Of a stretch of 42,586 bases of DNA, positions 25,325 through 33,597 are shown piece by piece; the first letter of the stretch is position 1; each line of letters starts with the position of its first letter. The notes beneath the pieces are model-generated. The model saw only the letters and a list, made by a program, of their open reading frames with translations, ran no database searches and was not told the DNA's origin. Both the position numbers and the translations under genes were made by a program. Source of the stretch: Methylobacterium sp. Leaf99 (GTDB lineage: Bacteria > Pseudomonadota > Alphaproteobacteria > Rhizobiales > Beijerinckiaceae); assembly GCF_001422375.1 (NCBI RefSeq), contig NZ_LMMU01000003.1, forward strand, positions 1 to 42,586, given 5' to 3'.

Positions 25325-27997
25325 ATGAACGCGCACGTCCAGGCGCCCGCCGTCTCCGTAAAGACCACCTGCCCGTATTGCGGCGTCGGCTGCGGCGTCC
25401 TCGCCACGCCGGACGGGCAGGGCGGGGTCGGCATCGCCGGGGACACCGCGCACCCGGCGAATTTCGGCCGCCTGTGCTCGAAGGGCTCGGCTTTGGGCGA
25501 GACCGTCTCCCTCGACGGCCGCCTGCTGCACCCGCAGGTCGACGGCGCGCGCACGAGCTGGGAAGCGGCGCTCGGCACCGTCGCGGGGTCATTGCGAAAA
25601 ATCGCCGCCGAGCACGGCCCGGATTCCATCGCCTTCTACCTGTCGGGCCAGTTGCTGACGGAGGATTACTACGTCGCCAACAAGCTCGCGAAGGGCTTCC
25701 TTGGCACGCCCCACGTCGACACCAATTCGCGCCTGTGCATGTCGAGCGCGGTGGCGGCCCACCGGCGCGCCTTCGGCTCCGACACGGTGCCGGGCTGCTA
25801 CGAGGACCTCGACGAGGCTGACGTCATCGTGCTCGTCGGCTCCAACACCGCCTGGTGCCACCCGATCCTGTTCCGCCGGATGATCGACGCGCGGGCCAAG
25901 CGCGGCACGAAACTCGTGGTGGTCGATCCCCGCCGCACCCAGACGGGGGAGGAGGCCGACCTGTTCCTCGGCCTCAAGCCCGGCTCCGACACCGCCCTGT
26001 TCTCCGGCCTGCTGGTCCATCTCGCCGCCACCGGCGCCGTCGATGCGGCCTACGTCGCCGACCACACCAGCGGCTTCGACGGCGCCCTGGAGCGCGCCAC
26101 CGCCATCGCCCCGAGCGTCGCCGCCACCGCCGCCGCCACGGGGCTCGCCGAGGCCGACATCGCCGCCTTCTTCGCGCTCTTCGCCGGCACCAGCCGTGTG
26201 GTCACGGCCTTCTCGCAGGGCGCGAATCAGTCGGCGCAGGGCACCGACAAGGGCAACGCAATCATCAACTGCCACCTCGCCACCGGCCGCATCGGGCAGC
26301 CGGGCGCGGGGCCGTTCTCCCTCACGGGCCAGCCCAACGCCATGGGCGGGCGCGAGGTCGGGGGGCTCGCCAACATGCTCGCCGCCCACATGCACTTCGC
26401 CCCCGAGGAGGTGGACCGCGTCCGCCGGTTCTGGAAGGCGCCCAACATCATCACCGGCGAGGGGATGAAGGCGGTGGCCCTGTTCGAGGCGGTGGCGCGC
26501 GGCAAGATCAAGGCCCTGTGGGTGATGGGCACGAACCCCGTCGTCTCCATGCCCCGGGCCGACGCCATCCGCGAGAGCCTGAAGGGCCTCGACCTCTACG
26601 TGGTCTCCGAGGCCGTCGCCGACAGCGACACGGCCCGGGCGACGGGCAAGAGGACCGTGCTGCTGCCGGCCCTCGCCTGGGGCGAGAAGGACGGCACGGT
26701 GACGAATTCCGAGCGCCGGGTCTCGCGCCAGCGCGCCTTCCTGAAAGCCCCCGGCGAGGCGCGGGCCGACTGGGCGGTCGTCTGCGACGTCGCCCGCCGC
26801 CTCGGCCACGGCGACGCCTTCGCCTATGCCAATGCCGCCGCCATCTTCCGCGAGCACGCGGCCCTCTCGGCCTACGAGAACAACGGCACCCGCGACTTCG
26901 ACATCGGCGCCCTCGCCGAGATGCCGGACGCGGCCTACGCCGGCACGCCGCCCCTGCAATGGCCCCTGCCGAAGCGCGGCAAGGGCCGGGCACGGCTGTT
27001 CGCCGACGGCCAGTTCTACACCTTCGACAAGCGCGCCCGCTTCGTCGCCGTGCAGGCCCCGGCCCTGGCCCAGCCCGTCACGGAGGCGCACCCCTTCGTC
27101 CTCAACACCGGCCGGGTGCGCGACCACTGGCACACCATGACGCGCACGGGCAAAAGCCAGCGCCTCTCGGCCCACCGCGCCGTCCCCTTCGTCGAGATCC
27201 ACCCCGACGACGCCGTCCGCCTCGGCGTACAGGAGGGCGACCTCGCCCGGGTCTCGACGCCGCACGGCACCGCGATCCTCGAGGCGATGCTGACCGACGG
27301 CGTGCGCCGGGGCGACCTGTTCGCCGCCTTCCACTGGAGCGACGCCACCGCGTCGGATGCCCGCGTCGGCGCCCTCGTGCGCGGCGTGCCCGATCCGGTC
27401 TCGGGCCAGCCCGAACTCAAGGCGACGCCCGCCGCCGTCGCGCCCGCACCCTACCGCAACCGCGGCTTCCTCATCACCCGCACCGAGCACATGCCGCCGG
27501 CGAGCTGGTGGTGGGCGCGGGCCACGGTGGAGGGGGGATCGGGCCTGCAATTCGCCACCCAGGAGAGCTCGCGCGCCGTCGCCCTGATGATGCGCGGCCT
27601 GTTCCAGGGCCTGGAACTCGCTGAATTCGCCGACCACGCCAGGGGGCATTACCGCTGCGCCGTCTATGACGGGGTCCGCCTCGTCGCCTGCCTCGCCCTC
27701 GCCCCGAGCGAGGCCCGGCCGGGCTGGGAGGCGGCCAAGGCGTACTTCGCCGCCGAGGAGATCGAGCCCGCCGCCCGCCGCGCCCTCCTGTCGGGCCGGG
27801 CGGAATCGGCGTCGTCCGGCCCCACGGTCTGCGCCTGCCACGGCGTCGGCCTCGACGTGATCACCGGCGTCATCGCCGCAGGCGCCGGCTCCGTCGAGGC
27901 CGTGGGCGCCGCCTGCAAGGCCGGCACGAATTGCGGCTCGTGCATCCCCGAGATCCGCAAGCTGCTGCCGCAGGTGCTTGCGCGCAACGCAGCATAG
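25325..27997 (+). CDS. nasA: Assimilatory nitrate reductase, catalytic subunit
   Basis: Cytoplasmic molybdopterin enzyme reducing nitrate to nitrite, 890 residues. The N-terminal [4Fe-4S] cysteines are C16-x2-C19-x3-C23...C51 (CPYCGVGCGV...GRLCSKG). Molybdopterin oxidoreductase motifs follow: TNSRLCMSSAVAAHRRAFGSD, VLVGSNTAWCHPI, GQPNAMGGREVGGLANML and the dinucleotide-binding VLNTGRVRDHWHTMTRTGKS. The C-terminus is a BFD-like [2Fe-2S] domain: C836-x-C838 and C870-x2-C873 (VCACHGVG...TNCGSC), as in Klebsiella NasA, and probably the entry point for electrons from the FAD oxidoreductase. The start has gagg 8 bases upstream. There is no Tat signal, as expected for the assimilatory type. Confidence 0.95.
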   Translation: MNAHVQAPAVSVKTTCPYCGVGCGVLATPDGQGGVGIAGDTAHPANFGRLCSKGSALGETVSLDGRLLHPQVDGARTSWEAALGTVAGSLRKIAAEHGPDSIAFYLSGQLLTEDYYVANKLAKGFLGTPHVDTNSRLCMSSAVAAHRRAFGSDTVPGCYEDLDEADVIVLVGSNTAWCHPILFRRMIDARAKRGTKLVVVDPRRTQTGEEADLFLGLKPGSDTALFSGLLVHLAATGAVDAAYVADHTSGFDGALERATAIAPSVAATAAATGLAEADIAAFFALFAGTSRVVTAFSQGANQSAQGTDKGNAIINCHLATGRIGQPGAGPFSLTGQPNAMGGREVGGLANMLAAHMHFAPEEVDRVRRFWKAPNIITGEGMKAVALFEAVARGKIKALWVMGTNPVVSMPRADAIRESLKGLDLYVVSEAVADSDTARATGKRTVLLPALAWGEKDGTVTNSERRVSRQRAFLKAPGEARADWAVVCDVARRLGHGDAFAYANAAAIFREHAALSAYENNGTRDFDIGALAEMPDAAYAGTPPLQWPLPKRGKGRARLFADGQFYTFDKRARFVAVQAPALAQPVTEAHPFVLNTGRVRDHWHTMTRTGKSQRLSAHRAVPFVEIHPDDAVRLGVQEGDLARVSTPHGTAILEAMLTDGVRRGDLFAAFHWSDATASDARVGALVRGVPDPVSGQPELKATPAAVAPAPYRNRGFLITRTEHMPPASWWWARATVEGGSGLQFATQESSRAVALMMRGLFQGLELAEFADHARGHYRCAVYDGVRLVACLALAPSEARPGWEAAKAYFAAEEIEPAARRALLSGRAESASSGPTVCACHGVGLDVITGVIAAGAGSVEAVGAACKAGTNCGSCIPEIRKLLPQVLARNAA

Positions 27998-28036
27998 GCT
28001 CACTTTGTGGGGACGAAGGACCCCGATCCGAGATCC

Positions 28037-29530
28037 ATGAGCACACCCCGCCAGCCCCGCGAAACTCGCCCCGCCGGTCCCGAATCCGCCCGTGGCGCCG
28101 GCCCGGCCGGCCTCGAACCACTAGCCGTCCTGCCGGTCTTCGTGCCGCTCCAGGGCAAGCGCGCGGTGCTGGCCGGGTCCAACGGCGGGGCGCCGTGGAA
28201 GGTGAAGCTGCTGGCCGCCGCCGGGGCGGACGTGGACGTCTATGCCCCCGAGCCCAGCGAAGAACTCCGCGCCGTGCCGGGCGAGATCGTCGCCGGCTCC
28301 GTCACCCTGCACGAGCGCCAATGGGTGGAGGCCGACCTTCGGGGCGCGGCCTTCGTCATCGGCGCCATGGAGGACGAGGCCGACTGCATCGAATTCGTCG
28401 CCGCCGGCCGCCGGGCGGGCGCCATCGTCAACGCCGTCGATCGCCCGCATCTCTGCGACGTCAAGTTCGGCGCCATCGTCAACCGCTCGCCCATGGTGGT
28501 GGGCATCTCGACGGAGGGCGCCGCCCCGGTCTTCGGCCAGACCGTGCGCGCCCGCATCGAGGGCATGCTGCCGCGCGGGTTCAAGGCCTGGATCGGCGCC
28601 GCCCGCGACTGGCGCGAGGAGGTCACCGCCCGCTTCCACGGCTTCTCCGACCGCCGCGCCTTCTGGGAGCGCTTCACCGACCGGGCCTTCGCCGAACCGG
28701 ACCGGGCTCCCACCGCCACCGACCTCGCCGAACTGCTCGGCGAGACCGAGGCCGCGCCGAAGGGCGGCGCCGTCACCCTGGTCGGCGCCGGGCCGGGCGA
28801 CGCCGAACTCCTCACCCTCAAGGCCCTGCGGGCGCTCCGCAACGCCGACGTGATCCTGTACGACGACCTCGTCGCCCCCGAGATTCTGGATTACGCCCGC
28901 CGCGAGGCCCGCACCATGCTGGTGGGCAAGACCGGGCACGGCCCGTCCTGCCGCCAGGACGACATCAACGCCCTGATGGTGCAGCTCGCCCGGAGCGGAA
29001 AACAGGTGGTGCGCCTCAAATCCGGCGACCCCCTGGTGTTCGGCCGGGCCGGCGAGGAGATCGACGCCTGTCGGGCTGCCGGCATCCCCGTCTCCATCGT
29101 GCCCGGCGTCTCGGCGGCGCAGGGTGCGGCCGCCTCCCTCTGCGTCTCGCTCACCAACCGCGACGCCGCTCGGCGCCTGCAATACGTCACCGGCCACGAC
29201 CGGCGCGGCGCGCTCCCCGAGGACCTGAACTGGGGCGCGCTCGCCGATCCGAGCGTCACCACCGTGGTCTACATGCCGAAGAAGACCCTGCGCGTGCTGC
29301 TGGAGCGGGCCATGACCGAGGGCCTCGCCCCGGGCACCCCGGCGCTTCTCGTGTTCAACGCCACCCGGCCGAACCAGCGGGTGGTGGAGGCCAGCGCCCT
29401 CGACCTCGCCGACCGGGTCGAGGCCTCGGGCTTCGAGGGACCGGCGCTGCTCATGGTCGGCGAAGCGCTTCGTCGGACGGGCGCCGAGGCCGCTATCGCG
29501 GACCTCGCGCCGGACAAGCTCGCGATCTGA
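28037..29530 (+). CDS. cysG: Siroheme synthase (multifunctional)
   Basis: Makes siroheme, the cofactor of NirA, from uroporphyrinogen III. The 497-residue protein has an N-terminal precorrin-2 dehydrogenase/ferrochelatase part (about 35-230; KRAVLAGSNGGAPWKVKLLAAAGADVDVYAP, VNAVDRPHLCDVKFGAIVNRSP, ISTEGAAPVFG). The C-terminal part is uroporphyrinogen-III methyltransferase (about 243-495; VTLVGAGPGDAELLTLKALRALRNADVILYDDLV, RLKSGDPLVFGRAGEE, VPGVSAAQGAAA). The start at 28037 gives a 35-residue disordered Pro/Arg-rich lead. GTG 28007 is possible but has no binding site. It lies 39 bases after nasA, so it is probably the last gene of the operon. Confidence 0.94.
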   Translation: MSTPRQPRETRPAGPESARGAGPAGLEPLAVLPVFVPLQGKRAVLAGSNGGAPWKVKLLAAAGADVDVYAPEPSEELRAVPGEIVAGSVTLHERQWVEADLRGAAFVIGAMEDEADCIEFVAAGRRAGAIVNAVDRPHLCDVKFGAIVNRSPMVVGISTEGAAPVFGQTVRARIEGMLPRGFKAWIGAARDWREEVTARFHGFSDRRAFWERFTDRAFAEPDRAPTATDLAELLGETEAAPKGGAVTLVGAGPGDAELLTLKALRALRNADVILYDDLVAPEILDYARREARTMLVGKTGHGPSCRQDDINALMVQLARSGKQVVRLKSGDPLVFGRAGEEIDACRAAGIPVSIVPGVSAAQGAAASLCVSLTNRDAARRLQYVTGHDRRGALPEDLNWGALADPSVTTVVYMPKKTLRVLLERAMTEGLAPGTPALLVFNATRPNQRVVEASALDLADRVEASGFEGPALLMVGEALRRTGAEAAIADLAPDKLAI

Positions 29531-29640
29531 TCCGGAACCGGCAGCGACGGTCTGCGGGGTTGCCCCGCCCACCGTCGCATGGTCTTGCACGCGCAGATTT
29601 TCGGGCCTGAAGCCCCCCCAAGTCTCCCCCAAGGCTCCCC

Positions 29641-30219
29641 ATGCGTCGCGCCCTGCCGCTCATCCTGTTCGCCATCGGCCTTGTCGCCCTCGGCGTCGCC
29701 GCCGTGACCGTGCTGGTGCCGAAGGCGAACGTGGCCACGGCCAGCAGCGTCGGCGGCCCGTTCACCCTGACGGATCAGGACGGACGCCGCGTCACCGAGC
29801 GCGACTTCTCGGGCAAGACCCATCTGGTGTTCTTCGGCTTCACCCATTGCCCCGACGTGTGCCCCACCACCCTCCAGCAGATCGGCGACGTGCTGCAGGC
29901 CCTCGGCCCCAAGGCCAAGGACACCAAGGCGCTGTTCATCGCCGTGGACCCCGAGCGCGACACGCCCGCTGCCCTGAAGACCTACCTGACGAGTTTCGAC
30001 CCGCGCATCGTCGGCCTGACCGGCACGCCGGAGGAGATCGCCGCCGTGGTGAAGGGCTACCGCGCCTATATCCGCAAGGTACCGACGAAGGACGGCGACT
30101 ACACCATGGAGCACACGGCCCTGGTCTACGTCATGGACGGGCAGAACCGCTTCCTCAACGCCCTCAACCTGACCCGCCCGCCGGAGGCCGCCGCCGCCGA
30201 CCTCGCCAAGGTGCTGTGA
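29641..30219 (+). CDS. SCO1/SenC-type copper chaperone
   Basis: Membrane-anchored thioredoxin-fold protein that delivers copper to the CuA site of cytochrome oxidase or protects against redox stress. It has 192 residues. One N-terminal transmembrane anchor (ALPLILFAIGLVALGVAAVTVLV) is followed by a periplasmic domain with the copper ligands C70-x3-C74 (THCPDVC) and H158 (MEHTALVYVMD). No oxidase genes are nearby and it starts 110 bases after cysG, so it is probably a separate unit. Confidence 0.93.
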   Translation: MRRALPLILFAIGLVALGVAAVTVLVPKANVATASSVGGPFTLTDQDGRRVTERDFSGKTHLVFFGFTHCPDVCPTTLQQIGDVLQALGPKAKDTKALFIAVDPERDTPAALKTYLTSFDPRIVGLTGTPEEIAAVVKGYRAYIRKVPTKDGDYTMEHTALVYVMDGQNRFLNALNLTRPPEAAAADLAKVL

Positions 30220-30222
30220 GCG

Positions 30223-32073
30223 TCAGGTGCGGTTCAGGGCGCCGCTGCGGGAACTGCGCGACAGGCCATGCTCGGTCTTGTTCCAGCGGTCGGGGGCGAG
30301 GACGAGTTCGATGAGCCCGAGCCAGGCGCCGAGGCTCACCAGGAGGAAGTAGGCGGGCATCAGGGGCACGTAGGGCAGGAGGTCCCACCAGCCCCGGCGC
30401 ACGCACCCCAGGGCCGCCGGCAGCACCATGGCGAGGAGGCCGGACACGAACACCGTCATCGCCGTACCGTTGGGCAGGTTGCTCCAGAATCCCGCGGCGG
30501 GCTCGACCCCGGCGAACAGGAACCGGTAGGCGGCGTGCCCCATGAAGAACGGGTAGGCGAGGGCGCAGAGGACGGTGCCGGGCACCAGGGCGGCGGCGGC
30601 CAGGGTCCCGAGGGCCCCGAGTTCGCGCGCGGTCCGAGCCGGCTGGCGGCCGTGGGTGAAGCTCGTCTGGATGAAGCCCTTCATCCAGCGGGCGCGCTGG
30701 TGCAGCCACGCGCCGGGCCGGGCCGGCGCCTCCTCGAAGGTGCTGCTCGGCAGGTCCCCGACCCGGTAGCCCGCCCGCGCGAGGCGCAGGCCCAGATCGG
30801 CATCCTCGGTGACGTTCCAGGCATCCCATCCGTGCACGGCACGCAGGATGGGGGTGCGGAAATGCGTCGAGGTGCCCCCCAGCGGGATCGGGACGTTCCA
30901 GGCGGCGAGCGCCGGGACCAGCACGTCGAACAGGGCGGCGTATTCGAGGGCGAAGCATTTCGGCAGGGGGCCGTCGCGCTGGTTGTCGATGACGAGGCGC
31001 CCCTGCAGGCAGGCCGTCCCCGGATCGCTGCGGGCGAAGATCCGGGCGGCGGCGCGCAACTGCCCCGGATCGGGCACGTCCTTGGCGTCGTAGACCACGA
31101 GGCAGCTGCCGCGCGCGAGGGGCAGGGCGCAGTTGAGGGCGCGCGGCTTCGTGCGCGGCAGGCCGGGCGGCACCACCACGATCTCCGCCCCCGGCGGCAG
31201 GGTGGCGGCCTCCAGGGCGGCCAGGGTCCCGGCGTCGTGGGCCTCGATGACGAACTTGATGTCGAGCTTGGCCGCCGGGTAGTCGAGGGCCGACAGGGCG
31301 GCGACGAGGCGCGGCACCACGGCGGCCTCCCGGTGCAGGGCGACGAACACCGTGTAGATCGGCAGCGCGGCATCGCTCATGGGCCCCGTCGCCGGGCCGT
31401 TCGCCTCGACGCTGATCGCGGCGACCCGCAGGGCCACCATGGCCAGGAGCACGCCTTGCGCGAGGGTCCACAGGCCGAGGACCAGGGCGGGCGGGAGTTC
31501 GACCACGGCGACCACGACGAGGCCGGCGATCAGGCCGGCGATGGCCAGGGTCGGTCCCATGGGCCGGGCCTTCAGGGCCCAGTCGGGCCGGTGGACCTGA
31601 AGCGAATCCGCTGCGCAGGCGGCGATGCCGGCGGGGTTGGCGGAAAAGACCGCCTCGCGCAGGGTGCGGGGGGTCGTCAGCGTCGGCATCCGCCCCGTGG
31701 GACTGCGTCCGTGCAGGAGTTCGGCGATGGCGGCCCCGCGCGGCGCCAGCACGTAGGCGGCCGGCGCGCCGGGACGGAGCGGCGCCACGCCGGCGACCAC
31801 ACTCTCGGGGTAGCGCGCCCCCGGCCCCAGGGGGATCGGACCGGCGAGGAAGGACGCGCCGAGTTCCGCCGCCAGCGCCCGGTAATACGTCTCTTCGGTG
31901 ACGGCGCCCAGGGCCAGGAGGGTCGAGGCCCCGTCGGTGCCCCAGGCGCGGGCGCGGTCGGCGGCCCGGACCAGCGTGGCCGGATCGACCCCGTGGCCCA
32001 GGAGGAAGGCGAGGTCGGGCGGCAGCGGCAGGGCACCGGTCCGCAAGGTCGACGGGAAACCGAGGATCGACAA
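30223..32073 (-). CDS. Membrane family 2 glycosyltransferase with GspE-N-like domain
   Basis: Transfers sugars, probably for a surface polysaccharide. The N-terminal 150 residues contain LLALGAVTEETYYRALAAELGASFL, like the N-terminal domain of type II secretion ATPases (GspE/PilB), here fused to a glycosyltransferase. Two transmembrane segments follow. The GT2 domain has DAKDVPD (D-x-D region), TEDADLGLRLARAG (catalytic TED) and the Q-x2-RW motif (QRARWMKG) of cellulose-synthase-like processive enzymes, then about four membrane helices. The start is uncertain: TTG at 32073 (gggag upstream) avoids overlap with the divergent gene at 32118; the longer frame to 32175 would run into that gene. It ends 4 bases from the SCO gene, convergent. 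Confidence 0.82.
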   Translation of the reverse strand: MSILGFPSTLRTGALPLPPDLAFLLGHGVDPATLVRAADRARAWGTDGASTLLALGAVTEETYYRALAAELGASFLAGPIPLGPGARYPESVVAGVAPLRPGAPAAYVLAPRGAAIAELLHGRSPTGRMPTLTTPRTLREAVFSANPAGIAACAADSLQVHRPDWALKARPMGPTLAIAGLIAGLVVVAVVELPPALVLGLWTLAQGVLLAMVALRVAAISVEANGPATGPMSDAALPIYTVFVALHREAAVVPRLVAALSALDYPAAKLDIKFVIEAHDAGTLAALEAATLPPGAEIVVVPPGLPRTKPRALNCALPLARGSCLVVYDAKDVPDPGQLRAAARIFARSDPGTACLQGRLVIDNQRDGPLPKCFALEYAALFDVLVPALAAWNVPIPLGGTSTHFRTPILRAVHGWDAWNVTEDADLGLRLARAGYRVGDLPSSTFEEAPARPGAWLHQRARWMKGFIQTSFTHGRQPARTARELGALGTLAAAALVPGTVLCALAYPFFMGHAAYRFLFAGVEPAAGFWSNLPNGTAMTVFVSGLLAMVLPAALGCVRRGWWDLLPYVPLMPAYFLLVSLGAWLGLIELVLAPDRWNKTEHGLSRSSRSGALNRT

Positions 32074-32117
32074 CGGGAGCGTCTCCCGGCGGCTCGAGAA
32101 CGTGCTAGGGAGGCGGC

Positions 32118-33035
32118 GTGAGCCAGACCGCGTCCGCGCACAACCAGCGCACCACGAATACAACCCTCGGGTCAAGACCGCGCTGGATTCGCCCGGCGGT
32201 TTTGGGCTTGGCGATCGGTCTATGGGCCGGCGCCGCGCCGGCCCAGACGCCTGCGGCGGCGGGGCAGGGGGTCGCGATCCCCAATTTCTGGAACCCGCGG
32301 GCGCGCCAGGAGCGCATGGACACGCCCCAGACGGGCCGCACGGTCCGCTTCCTCACGGACGACGAGTTCCCGCCCCTGCACTTCCCCGGGGCCGACGGCA
32401 CGCCGACGGGCTTTTCCGTCGAGCTCGCCCGCGCCGTCTGCGAGAAGCTCGGCCTGACCTGCACGGTCCAGGCGCGGCGGTTCGACACCCTCCTCGACGC
32501 GCTGGCCGACAAGCAGGGCGACGTGGTCGCCGCCGCGATTCCCCTGACGCCGGCCCTGCGGGCGCGGTTCCTGGCGACGCGGCCGTATCTCCGCTGGCCC
32601 GGGCGGTTCGTGGCCCGCACGGACAGGGGCCTGCCCGCGCCGTCCGCCGCGGCGCTCGCCGGGCGCAGCGTCGGCGTCGTGGCGGGCAGCGCGCACGCGG
32701 CCTACCGCGCGGCGTTCTTCCCCAAGGCGGTGGCGCGGGACTTCACGGATCTCGCCGCCGCCGAGGGCGCCCTGCGGCGCGGCGAGGTCGACTACGTCTT
32801 CGCCGACGGCCTCAACCTCGCCCTCTGGGTCGGCGGCATCGAATCGGCCCGATGCTGCGCCCTCATCGGCGGCGCCTACCTCGAGAACCGCTATTTCGGC
32901 GAGGGGATCGGCCTCGTCACCCGGCCCGACGACGTGGCCCTGTCCCGCGCCCTCGACGATGCGCTCCAGCGGGTGTGGGACGACGGCAAGTACGCCGAAC
33001 TCTACCTGCGGTTCTTCCCCGTCAGCCCGTTCTGA
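32118..33035 (+). CDS. Family 3 extracellular solute-binding protein
   Basis: A 305-residue periplasmic binding protein of the amino acid/polar compound type. A signal peptide with a long N-region (to about residue 22) has the core VLGLAIGLWAGA and cleavage near APAQ. The family opening VRFLTDDEFPPLHFPGADGTPTGFSVELARAVCEKLGL is followed by DTLLDALADKQGDVVAAAI and a C-terminal lobe. The start is GTG at 32118 with agggagg six bases before. No permease or ATPase is nearby, so the ligand is unknown; it could be a receptor subunit. Its last 14 bases overlap the remnant on the other strand. Confidence 0.82.
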   Translation: MSQTASAHNQRTTNTTLGSRPRWIRPAVLGLAIGLWAGAAPAQTPAAAGQGVAIPNFWNPRARQERMDTPQTGRTVRFLTDDEFPPLHFPGADGTPTGFSVELARAVCEKLGLTCTVQARRFDTLLDALADKQGDVVAAAIPLTPALRARFLATRPYLRWPGRFVARTDRGLPAPSAAALAGRSVGVVAGSAHAAYRAAFFPKAVARDFTDLAAAEGALRRGEVDYVFADGLNLALWVGGIESARCCALIGGAYLENRYFGEGIGLVTRPDDVALSRALDDALQRVWDDGKYAELYLRFFPVSPF

Positions 33036-33328
33036 CGTCGATCCGGCGCCCGCCCGCGGCGACGCCCACCAACAGGAGCGCGATCGCCAGGAAGGCCGTG
33101 GTCAGGCCGGTGGCGTAGGCGAGGGCGCATCGCCGCGAGGGAGCCGATGCCGAGGCAGAGCAGCAGCCCGCCCGGGGTCGCGGCGTCGAGGCCGGCCCGC
33201 GCCGCCACGAACGGCACCAGGGGCGCCCAGGCGGCGACACCGAAGCCGACGATGAGGAACAGCAGGCGGGTGGAGCGGATTTCGGCGTTGGCGCCGGCTT
33301 GGGTGTCGAGGGCGACGGTCGTGGTCAT
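33022..33328 (-). pseudogene. MFS transporter remnant with internal deletion
   Basis: From ATG 33328 (aaagg upstream) the frame gives a credible MFS start: MTTTVALDTQAG.. RSTRLLFLIVGFGVAAW..LVPFVAARAGLD..LGIGSLAAM. Near 33125 the sense moves to another frame, which gives AYATGLTTAFLAIALLLVGVAAGG and a stop at 33022, a typical last MFS helix. About 100 residues remain where an MFS transporter has about 400. The middle is deleted and the join is out of frame. Confidence 0.75.
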
Positions 33329-33446
33329 GGGGCCTTTTCGGACAGGATCGGACGAGGCCGTCGAACCATCCTTGCAGGGCGACGCGGCGAACGTGTGAAG
33401 CCCGGTCCGGTCGTTCCCTACGTTGACCCTCCGGAACGCGCTGCCT

Positions 33447-33508
33447 AGAGCATCGTTCTGGCATCGGCTTTTCCGAAAGCCGGTGTCCACCTTTCGGGCC
33501 GATGCTCT
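33447..33508 (+). repeat. Dispersed palindromic repeat
   Basis: agagcatcg (33447-33455) and cgatgctct (33500-33508) form a perfect 9-bp outer stem. An inner hairpin ggctttt-cc-gaaagcc lies between them. A diverged copy lies at 1605-1668. The style fits the REP-like intergenic repeats of Methylobacterium. Confidence 0.75.
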
Positions 33509-33552
33509 CGGGTGCCGGCCTTCCCAAACACCTTGCCAGAACTGACGCTGTG

Positions 33553-33597
33553 CCCATGTCGTCCGCACCCATGTCGTCCGCACCCATGTCGTCCGCC
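33553..33597 (+). repeat. 15-base tandem repeat covering the lysK start
   Basis: Three units of cccatgtcgtccgca (the last ends in c) follow each other. Each unit carries an in-frame ATG (33556, 33571, 33586), and a fourth ATG follows at 33601. They encode [20 protein letters not shown]. Confidence 0.9.
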
